In this document: positions 27,492 to 34,463 of the stretch, one piece after another
How positions within the stretch are numbered: the stretch's first letter is position 1
How the letters are laid out: each line of letters starts with the position of its first letter
Source: an uncultured Myxococcales bacterium
GTDB lineage: Bacteria; Myxococcota_A; UBA9042
Assembly: GCA_903955385.1 (NCBI GenBank)
Contig: CAJBNH010000156.1
Coordinates: 1 to 53,328 of the forward strand
Length of the DNA: 53,328 nt
Direction of reading: 5' to 3'
Made by a program: the position numbers and the translations under genes
The notes under the pieces: generated by a model
What the model was told of the DNA's origin: nothing
Database searches by the model: none
Seen by the model: the letters and a program-made list of their open reading frames with translations, nothing else

Positions 27492-29966
27492 ATGGCCAAG
27501 ACCACGTCCTCGCCCGCCACGCCCGCCGCCCCCACGACGGAAGGTCTGCCCGGCAACTCAGGAATCCTCTATGGACTCCTCGCCGTGCTGCTCGTCGGTC
27601 TGGGCGTGTCGGTCTACCTCGTCTACCACAAGCTCAATCTGCTGTACGACCCCGCGTTCATTTCGGGTTGCAACTACGGTGGCGCGGTCAATTGTGACAA
27701 GGTCAACCTGTCGCCGTGGTCGCAGATCTTCGGCGTGCCGATCGCGCTGTTCGGCATCGCCACCTATGCCGCCATGGCCTACATGACCGTCGTCGCCGCG
27801 CGCGCGGTGACCGCGACCGATCAAGCCGTGCGCGCCACCGGCGTCGTCGCCTTGAATGCCGTGGCGGCGCTGGCCGTCGCCAGCAGCCTGTACTCGATCG
27901 CCTTGGCGCTGTACTCGTCCGTCGTGGTCGAGGCCTGGTGCCTGTACTGCATCTCGCTGTACGTCGTGAACTTTGCCTCCGCCGCGCTGGCCATCTCCGC
28001 CGGCCCCAAGACGGTCGGTGGCGCGATCCAAGGCTCGCTGCAGGCGGCTTCGGGCCTCAAGGAACCGATTGCCCTCGCGTTTGGCGTGTGGGTGATCGTC
28101 GCCGGTCTCGGCTGGTACGTGTATGACGTCAGGGGCGAGTCGATGCGCGCCAACCTGGACGCCAAGGGCTTGGCGGCGGCCGCGGCTGCCTTCGGAGAGA
28201 CCGCAGCGCCCGCCGGCGAGGCCGCTCCGGCCAACAACGCCCCCGTCGCGGGCGTCCCCGAAAACGCACCGCCCGTGCAGCCCGTCGGCTCCGCGCCGAT
28301 CGGCGTGCCCAGCGGCAAGAAGACCGAAGACGGTTGGACATTCTTCCTCACGCCCCTGCGCGACGACGAGTACTACTACGGCAACCCCAAGGCACAGGTC
28401 ACGGTCGTCAAGTACGCCGACTTCGAGTGCTCGTACTGCCGGTTCCTGACCATGACCATGGAGCCGCTCAAGGCCAAGTACAAGGACAAAGTCCGCTTCG
28501 TCATGAAGCAATTCCCCATGAATCCGTCGTGCAACCCGTACATGGCGGGCTACGACAAGCACCCCAACGCCTGCAACGCCGCGTTTGCCGCCGAGTGCGC
28601 CGGTCAGCAGGGCAAGTTCTGGGACATGCACGACAAGCTGTATGCCAACGCGCCCAAGCTCGACCCCGAGGCCAACCGCGCCATCGCGCAAGAACTGGGC
28701 TTGAATCTGGCCAAGTACGACGCCTGCGTGAAGGACCCGGCGACCCCGGCCAAGCTGCGCAAGGACATCGATATGGCCTACGCCGCGGGCATTTACGGCA
28801 CGCCGCGCACCTACATCAACGGCCGCCTGGTCACGGGCTCGGCCTCGACGGCGATTCTCGAGTACTACATCCAGAAGTCGCTCGAGGCCCCCGTTCCCGT
28901 CGCCCCCGGTCAGGTGCAGATGGCACCGCCGTCGGACGGTACCCAGATGGTTCAGGCCAAGACCGCAACCAAGACCTTCTTCATCGACCCGTACGAGTCC
29001 GCCCTGACCAAGGACGGCAAGGCCGTGTCGGTGCCTGGCGAATCACCCGCCGAGGCCAGCTGGACCGAGGCCAACGCCGCGTGCGGCAAGGCCGGCAAGC
29101 GCCTGTGCACGGAGGAAGAGTGGGTCTCGGCCTGCACCGGTACCCCCGCCATCGACGAGAACCAGAACGGCATGTGGGCCGAAGACAACGTCGAGGGGCG
29201 CATGTACCCGTACGGCGACTTCTACGAGGCGGGCACCTGCGTCGACATGGAAGACAAGTACAAGGGCAAGGCCCTGCCCGCCGGTCAAAAGGCGCAATGC
29301 CGCACGCCGTCAGGTCTTTTCGACATGGCGGGCAACATCGGCGAGTGGGTCGGTCCGCAGGAGAAGGCGGCGCTGCTCGGTGGCCACGCGTCCAGTGGCG
29401 AGCGGGCGGCGTGCAACCAGCGCTCGGCTTCGTTCGGCCTCGGCAACCGCAACCTGACCACCGGCTTCCGCTGCTGCGCCGACACCAACGTCACCCGCGG
29501 TCCCGTCGACAAGGCGGCCCTGGCGGCCACGGGGCAGGATCTGGTCGGCAAGCCGGTGCCCGTGTTCACCGCCAAGGACCAGAATGGCATCGTGATCGAC
29601 AGCGCCCAGTTCAAGGGCAAGGTCACGCTGATCAACTTCTTTGCCTCGTGGTGTGGTCCCTGCAAGAAGGAGTTCCCCGAGCTCGTCGCCTTGCAGAAGG
29701 CCCACAAGGCCAAGGGCTTCCAGGTGATCTCGATCGGTGTCGACCGCGAGTTCAGCCGCTCGCTCGAGTTCGCCAAGGGTTTCGACCCCACGTTTTCGAT
29801 CGTCGCGGACGAGGAATCGGAGCTGATGGGGCTGTTCGACGTCTACTCGATGCCCGCCACCTTCATCGTTGACCGTCAGGGCGTGATCCGCTTCAAGGAC
29901 ACGGGCTTCAAGCCTGAGGAGCAGCTCGCCAAGCTCCGCGACATCGTGAGCGGGCTGCTGCAGTGA
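27492..29966 (+). CDS. Four-module disulfide-redox fusion: VKOR - DsbA-like - SUMF1-like - TlpA-like
   Basis: 824 residues; ATG has AGGAG eight nt upstream. Module 1 (about 25-215) is a membrane VKOR domain. It has loop cysteines Cys60 and Cys68, Ser74, and the active pair Cys150-L-Y-Cys153, the same spacing as human VKORC1 (43, 51, 57, 132, 135). An Ala/Pro linker follows. Module 2 (about 290-468) is a DsbA/DsbG-type thioredoxin fold with Cys313-S-Y-Cys316 and cis-Pro438 (G-T-P). Module 3 (about 494-663) is a formylglycine-generating-enzyme (SUMF1) fold with K-R-L-C-T-E-E-E-W, D-M-A-G-N-I-G-E-W and G-F-R-C-C. It has only one Cys (641) where FGE has a catalytic pair, so it is probably not an FGE. 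Module 4 (about 676-824) is TlpA/redoxin-like with W-Cys721-G-P-Cys724. It would oxidise quinol-linked thiols and pass electrons between modules in the periplasm. The downstream gene overlaps by GTGA. Confidence 0.93.
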   Translation: MAKTTSSPATPAAPTTEGLPGNSGILYGLLAVLLVGLGVSVYLVYHKLNLLYDPAFISGCNYGGAVNCDKVNLSPWSQIFGVPIALFGIATYAAMAYMTVVAARAVTATDQAVRATGVVALNAVAALAVASSLYSIALALYSSVVVEAWCLYCISLYVVNFASAALAISAGPKTVGGAIQGSLQAASGLKEPIALAFGVWVIVAGLGWYVYDVRGESMRANLDAKGLAAAAAAFGETAAPAGEAAPANNAPVAGVPENAPPVQPVGSAPIGVPSGKKTEDGWTFFLTPLRDDEYYYGNPKAQVTVVKYADFECSYCRFLTMTMEPLKAKYKDKVRFVMKQFPMNPSCNPYMAGYDKHPNACNAAFAAECAGQQGKFWDMHDKLYANAPKLDPEANRAIAQELGLNLAKYDACVKDPATPAKLRKDIDMAYAAGIYGTPRTYINGRLVTGSASTAILEYYIQKSLEAPVPVAPGQVQMAPPSDGTQMVQAKTATKTFFIDPYESALTKDGKAVSVPGESPAEASWTEANAACGKAGKRLCTEEEWVSACTGTPAIDENQNGMWAEDNVEGRMYPYGDFYEAGTCVDMEDKYKGKALPAGQKAQCRTPSGLFDMAGNIGEWVGPQEKAALLGGHASSGERAACNQRSASFGLGNRNLTTGFRCCADTNVTRGPVDKAALAATGQDLVGKPVPVFTAKDQNGIVIDSAQFKGKVTLINFFASWCGPCKKEFPELVALQKAHKAKGFQVISIGVDREFSRSLEFAKGFDPTFSIVADEESELMGLFDVYSMPATFIVDRQGVIRFKDTGFKPEEQLAKLRDIVSGLLQ

Positions 29967-30751
29967 TTCGCGCGGCCACGCTCGTGGTCGCAACGACGGC
30001 GCTCTTGGCCGTCGGGGCGGGCTGTGGGCGTTGGTCCGGCGATCGTCCTCCCCCATGGGTAGAGATCCAGCCAGGCCTGTCGTATGCCTTGGCCGATGCC
30101 CCCGCTGGCAGCGGCATCCCCTTGCATCTCGTACGGTTTTCGCCCCAGCGCTTCACCGCCGTCGTCACTCCCGCAAGCAGTCTGGACCGCGCGGTTGCCG
30201 TGGCCGAGGACTTCCGCCGGTCGGTGGGTGGGGTTGTCGCGGTCAACGGCGGCTATTTCGACCCGCAGCTCAAGCCGCTGGGTCTGCTGGTCAGTCAGGG
30301 GCGCGAGCTCAGTCGGCTGCGGCGCGTGGACCACGGGGTGTTCTATCTGGCGTCCGGGGTGCCGGGGCTCGTGCACGCACGGGACTGGCACCCACCGGCT
30401 GGACTGGAGTTCGCGGTCGAGTGTGGCCCGCGGCTGGTGGTCGATGGCAAGCCCCTGACGTTCAAGCCAGGTTTTGCGCGACGGGTGGCGATCGGTCACG
30501 ACGCCGCGGGGCGGGTGCTGCTGGCGGTGACCGAAGCCGAGCTCTCGCTGGCCGAATTCGCCGAGCGTCTGGCGCAGTCTGAGTCGAGGGGTGGCCCGGG
30601 GATTGTGTCGGCGCTGAACCTGGACGGCGGCTCGTCGACCATGCTCGCGATCGCCGCCGGTGACCTGCGGGTGTCGCTCGCGTCGGCCGTGGCGGTGCCG
30701 GTGGGCCTGGTGGTGGTCCCTCGCAGTCCGGTCCGACCGGTTCTGCGCTAA
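29963..30751 (+). CDS. Phosphodiester glycosidase (NAGPA/DUF2233) family lipoprotein
   Basis: 262 residues. The GTG start overlaps the TGA of the redox fusion (GTGA), so the two are translationally coupled. A signal peptide ends with G-A-G-C, a non-standard lipobox. The NAGPA domain signatures are A-V-N-G-G-Y-F-D (about 94), P-L-G-L-L-V-S-x-G (about 109) and L-N-L-D-G-G-S-S-T-M-L (about 217). In the family these form the active site that cleaves GlcNAc-phosphodiesters or related sugar phosphodiesters. In bacteria such proteins usually act on cell-wall or exopolysaccharide components. The reason for coupling to a disulfide machine is unclear; only two cysteines besides the lipobox one are present, if that. 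Substrate unknown. Confidence 0.88.
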   Translation: MIRAATLVVATTALLAVGAGCGRWSGDRPPPWVEIQPGLSYALADAPAGSGIPLHLVRFSPQRFTAVVTPASSLDRAVAVAEDFRRSVGGVVAVNGGYFDPQLKPLGLLVSQGRELSRLRRVDHGVFYLASGVPGLVHARDWHPPAGLEFAVECGPRLVVDGKPLTFKPGFARRVAIGHDAAGRVLLAVTEAELSLAEFAERLAQSESRGGPGIVSALNLDGGSSTMLAIAAGDLRVSLASAVAVPVGLVVVPRSPVRPVLR

Positions 30752-30767
30752 TCGCGTCGCGTGACGG

Positions 30768-30797
30768 TTGCGTCAGACCATGGAAACCCGCTATTTT
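30768..30797 (+). promoter_or_regulatory. Candidate promoter upstream of the PEGA/kelch/fibre genes
   Basis: TTGCGT (30768-30773), 18 nt, TATTTT (30792-30797), in the 224 nt gap before GTG 30976. A 5' leader of about 170 nt would result. No other feature is seen in the gap. Confidence 0.33.
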
Positions 30798-30964
30798 GTT
30801 CGCGCGCTCGCGGTCGTGCGGCCGCTTGTCGCCTGCGGGGGGCCGAGGTCCCCCGTGCGCCGTGCAAAGCTCGCGCGCAGCCGTTGGGTTGCGGCGCGTT
30901 TTCATGCACACTACTGCGCTGGCTCGGTGTTCGGGTGTGACGGTCACCTGGCGAGTTGCGGTGG

Positions 30965-30978
30965 GGAGGTCTAACGTG
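30965..30978 (+). promoter_or_regulatory. Strong ribosome binding site deciding a GTG start
   Basis: GGAGGT (30965-30970) lies five nt before the GTG at 30976. The frame is open 60 codons upstream, but this near-perfect site and the signal peptide immediately after it fix the start here. Confidence 0.75.
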
Positions 30979-32577
30979 CGGTTCGGCTCAAAGACTGCGA
31001 ATCAACCGCTTCGCGCGGTGTCTCTGGCGGTGCTTCTGCCCTTCCTGGCGGCGACGCTGGGCATTCCGGGCGGCATCGGCTACGGGTCCGGCGTCGCTTA
31101 CGCTCAGGAGCAGAAGCCCTATCTGGGCATCCTGCCTCTGGCGCGTCGGGGCGACGTGGGCGTGCTGGCAAGTGCTCGTATCGAAGAGTACATGCGCGCC
31201 ATGCTCGAGGCGGGCGGCTCCGTGCGGCTGCTGACGACCAAGACGATCGACCTCGGCAAGGCCTCTGGCTCTGCGGCGGTGGCTGCGGCCAAGGATCGCC
31301 CGGCCAGCCCCGCGCTCAAGGCGCTGGACAAGGCTGACACGCTGGCCGTCACCGGGCGCACCATGCTCGAGGAAGGCGAGGACACCGCCGACGCCCTCAA
31401 GCTGCTGGCGGCCGCGATCGACCGCTACGAAAAGAACTTCGTGGAATTGGCCGACTTCACCAAGCTGGTCGACGCATACGCGCAGGCGGCTTCGGCCTCG
31501 CTGGCATTGAAGCAGGACAAGGACGCCCGCGCATTCGTGACCAAGGCGCTGACCATTCAGCCCACCTTCGTCGTCGATGCGCGCAAGGCGAATCAGGACT
31601 TGCAGGCACTTGTGACCACCGTGCGCGACTCGCTGCAGAACGCCACGCTGTCCGATCTCACCGTGACGAGCAACCAGCAGGACGCCGAAGTGTTCGTCGA
31701 CGGCGTGCGCATCGGCACCCCGCCGGCCACCGCGCGCGGTCTGCTGCCGGGCGACCACTACGTCCAAGTGCGCAAGGACACCGCGACACCGTGGGGCCAG
31801 GTCTTCACGGCCAAGGGCCGGCCGCAGACGGTCAACGCGTATCTCGTCGTCGACGACCCCACCAACGAGATCGAAGTCGGTGTGCAGCCGGACGACATCA
31901 AGGCGTTCGCCTCGACCGGCAAGTTCCACGAGAAAGTCTTCAAGAACATGGCCTACCTGTTCTCGAAGCAAGTTCGTGCCGACTACCTGCTGTTCGGTGT
32001 CGTGGCCCGCAGCCCCCGGTCGCTCGAGCTGCACCTGTTCCTCTTCAGCGCCCAGCAGAAGAAGGTCGTGGCGCTTGAGAAGGTCGATTTCAACCCTACG
32101 CTCAGCGATATGCAGATGAAGATGCTGGATGCCGAGGGTCGGGTGCGTGCCGCCGTGACCACCTGGCCGCTGGCGCGCGAGGTGTTGGACCTGCCGATCG
32201 TGTACGGTGGTACCGGTGAATCGACGGTTGCGCCGCCCGAGATCGTGCCCGAGCCGGAGCCCGAGCCGGAGTACGTGCCGCCGCCCAAGCCCAAGCCGGT
32301 CCCCGAGCCCGAGCCGGAGTACGTGCCGCCGCCCAAGCCCAAGCCGGTCGATCCGCCCAAGCCCGCGCCGGAGACGGCGTTGCCCGATCCCGAGGCCGAC
32401 CCGTATGCCGGCCTGCTGGGGCCGGATCCGGATGAGGAGTCGCACTGGTACTCGTCGTGGTGGTTCTGGACGACCGTTGGCGTCGTTGCGGCGGCAGGTG
32501 GCGGCACCGGTGCCTACTTCGCGTTGCGTGCACAGCCCACCAACGCGGGCTTCAAGGCCGTCGCGCTGGTGCCTTGA
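30976..32577 (+). CDS. Exported TPR/PEGA protein with Pro/Glu/Lys repeats and C-terminal membrane segment
   Basis: 533 residues from GTG 30976. A signal peptide with cleavage after A-Y-A (about residue 43) is followed by helical TPR-like repeats (about 115-215). A PEGA domain (about 226-297) has V-F-V-D-G-V-R-I-G and L-L-P-G-D-H-Y-V-Q-V. A further alpha/beta region (300-420) follows. Residues about 422-465 are a Pro/Glu/Lys-rich linker with a 16-residue unit repeated twice (P-E-P-E-Y-V-P-P-P). A hydrophobic helix near residues 490-515 (W-F-W-T-T-V-G-V-V-A-A) then ends the chain. This could span the periplasm from a membrane anchor, as TonB-like linkers do. It is paralogous to 6727. It heads a run (gaps 66 and 101 nt) with the kelch lipoprotein and the giant protein and may assist their assembly. 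Confidence 0.86.
   Translation: MRFGSKTANQPLRAVSLAVLLPFLAATLGIPGGIGYGSGVAYAQEQKPYLGILPLARRGDVGVLASARIEEYMRAMLEAGGSVRLLTTKTIDLGKASGSAAVAAAKDRPASPALKALDKADTLAVTGRTMLEEGEDTADALKLLAAAIDRYEKNFVELADFTKLVDAYAQAASASLALKQDKDARAFVTKALTIQPTFVVDARKANQDLQALVTTVRDSLQNATLSDLTVTSNQQDAEVFVDGVRIGTPPATARGLLPGDHYVQVRKDTATPWGQVFTAKGRPQTVNAYLVVDDPTNEIEVGVQPDDIKAFASTGKFHEKVFKNMAYLFSKQVRADYLLFGVVARSPRSLELHLFLFSAQQKKVVALEKVDFNPTLSDMQMKMLDAEGRVRAAVTTWPLAREVLDLPIVYGGTGESTVAPPEIVPEPEPEPEYVPPPKPKPVPEPEPEYVPPPKPKPVDPPKPAPETALPDPEADPYAGLLGPDPDEESHWYSSWWFWTTVGVVAAAGGGTGAYFALRAQPTNAGFKAVALVP
32257..32349 (+). repeat. 48-nt tandem duplication in the PEGA protein linker
   Basis: A 45 nt block (32257-32301) recurs identically at 32305-32349, period 48 nt (16 codons). 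It encodes the Pro/Glu/Tyr/Lys repeat of the linker. The DNA identity suggests recent duplication, and repeat number may vary between strains. Confidence 0.85.
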
Positions 32578-32643
32578 GTGAGGCCGCGCCGAATGCGTGT
32601 TGCCCTCTCGGTTCCCGACCTCTTCAACTTGGGGAAGATCAGC

Positions 32644-34362
32644 ATGTGCAAGGACGCTAGCCGAAGCAACGGTGCCTGGGCCCGCAGGGTTTCGGGGGCA
32701 TTGCTGGGGGGGATCCTGCTGTTGACCGCCGGCGCGGGTTGCTCGCAGACAGCGGCCGACGTAGACGGCATCCGCCTGGTCGTTCGCACCCCCGATGGCG
32801 AAGAGAACCCGTTCGGCCTGGCCGAGGCGGCGTTCGTGGCCATCACCGCAGAGGGACCGGGCGTGGCCGAGCAGTACATCGTCAAGGTGTACGACCCCGG
32901 CATGATCATCGAGCTGCCCGGCATCCCGTTTGGTCAGCAGCGTCAGGTCCGGGTCGAGGTCTGGGGCGCGGATGAGTTCGGCAAGCCCAGCGAGCCCCTT
33001 GGCATGGGGCGCACGATGCCCGTCAACGTTGCCTCGGGCCAGTCGCCGGTGGTGCTGGATGCCTACGTGACCCGCGTCAATCGGTTTGCGCCGGTCTACG
33101 ACAACGGCGGCGGCCTCGCCACGTCCGACTCGCGCGTCGGCGCCAGCTCGGTGGTCATGCCCGACGGCAAGGTCCTGCAGTTCGGCGGTGGCACCCTCGC
33201 GGCGGGCAAGTCGCCCTACGACCCGGCGAACTACAAGACCATGATCAACAGCATCTTGCAGTACGACCCCGAGACCCGCATGACCTCCTATCTGGGCGAC
33301 GAGTACGAGGCTGCCGTCTTGGACCGGGGGCGCGTCTTCCACGCCACGGCGGTGGGCGCCAACGGTCTGGTCGCCATCGCCGGTGGCTATGTCAAGGAAG
33401 GCACCAAGAACGTCGTGACCAACAGCGTCGAGTTCTATGACCCGGTGCTCAAGGCTGTGCGTCGCAGCGAGGCGGGGACCCCAGACCTCGTCTTTGCGCG
33501 GGCCGGCGCCACGATCACCCAGATGTACGCGGGGCAGAACTACTTTCTGGTCGCCGGCGGCACCGGTCCCGTCAGTTGCGGCAACGACGGGCAGACGCCT
33601 TGCGCTGCGAACACCTGGGAGATCTGGCATCCCGACGTCGGCTTGGCGGCATACGGCCGGTTGAACGAGCCCCGCTGGAACCACGCCGCGGTGCGCGTTC
33701 CCGGTCAGGATGGCGGCTACCTGCTGCTGATCGGTGGAGAGAACGACAGTGGCGCGTTGGCCAACTTCGAGGTCGTGCAGTTCGCCGGAAGCTACGTGTC
33801 GCAGAAGAACCAGACCGAGTGTCCGGACCCCGTCGGAGCCACCTGCCCCAACAACTTCCTGTGGGAGCCGCAGACCAGGCCCATGCCCGTCGCGCGCACC
33901 TTGCCCGGCGCTGCGTTCGTTTCGTATCCGGGGCCTCGGCACTACGTCTACATCATCGGCGGCTTCACCGACAAGGAGCGCAGCTCGGCGGTGGCGCGCG
34001 TCGACGTGTTCGACATCGGCAACGGCGTTTACGTCGAGGAGGCCGATGGCTTCGCGATGTTGCAGCCCCGCGGCGCACCGATGGTCGCAGCGGTCACCAA
34101 GGGTCCTCGCGTCGGCCAGGTGCTGATCGCCGGTGGCAGCTCGAACGACACCACGCATCACGCCTCGGCAGAGTTTGTCTATTTTCCCGACCCGACCACC
34201 TCCGGCGCGCTGCCCCAGCTGGTGCCCGTCTACAATGATCTGGTGGGCGGCAAGCGGACGATGGGGACGGCTACGGCACTGCCGACCGGCCACGTGCTGC
34301 TGTCAGGGGGTACTTCAGGTTCGGCCGACCAGCTGGACATGATGGTGTGGAACCCCTTGTAG
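32644..34362 (+). CDS. Kelch-type beta-propeller lipoprotein
   Basis: 572 residues from ATG 32644, preceded by GGGGAAG seven nt upstream; an in-frame GTG at 32578 is less likely. A lipoprotein-like signal ends with G-A-G-C. Residues about 30-140 are a beta domain. From about 150 to the end kelch-like blades repeat: V-M-P-D-G-K-V-L-Q-F-G-G-G, F-H-A-T-A-V and L-V-A-I-A-G-G-Y, Y-F-L-V-A-G-G-T-G, L-L-L-I-G-G-E, Y-I-I-G-G-F-T-D, V-L-I-A-G-G-S-S-N and G-H-V-L-L-S-G-G. Six or seven blades are consistent with a full propeller. Surface-exposed binding is inferred. It sits 66 nt after the PEGA gene and 101 nt before the giant fibre gene, so co-transcription is likely. Confidence 0.88.
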   Translation: MCKDASRSNGAWARRVSGALLGGILLLTAGAGCSQTAADVDGIRLVVRTPDGEENPFGLAEAAFVAITAEGPGVAEQYIVKVYDPGMIIELPGIPFGQQRQVRVEVWGADEFGKPSEPLGMGRTMPVNVASGQSPVVLDAYVTRVNRFAPVYDNGGGLATSDSRVGASSVVMPDGKVLQFGGGTLAAGKSPYDPANYKTMINSILQYDPETRMTSYLGDEYEAAVLDRGRVFHATAVGANGLVAIAGGYVKEGTKNVVTNSVEFYDPVLKAVRRSEAGTPDLVFARAGATITQMYAGQNYFLVAGGTGPVSCGNDGQTPCAANTWEIWHPDVGLAAYGRLNEPRWNHAAVRVPGQDGGYLLLIGGENDSGALANFEVVQFAGSYVSQKNQTECPDPVGATCPNNFLWEPQTRPMPVARTLPGAAFVSYPGPRHYVYIIGGFTDKERSSAVARVDVFDIGNGVYVEEADGFAMLQPRGAPMVAAVTKGPRVGQVLIAGGSSNDTTHHASAEFVYFPDPTTSGALPQLVPVYNDLVGGKRTMGTATALPTGHVLLSGGTSGSADQLDMMVWNPL

Positions 34363-34463
34363 CTGCTGATGCTTTTCCTGCTGGTCGGCTCCTCGCCGTG
34401 CCAGCGGGCGCCTGACGCCTGGAATTGCCCGTGGTCGAGGCGCACATCGACCCGGAGACGAGC

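Noticed and set aside
28971-29490. Active formylglycine-generating enzyme
   Set aside because: The first of the two catalytic cysteines is replaced by Gly636.
30988-34293. 1101-codon open frame on the minus strand
   Set aside because: Lies antisense to two well-supported genes (PEGA and kelch) and spans their boundary; no family features.
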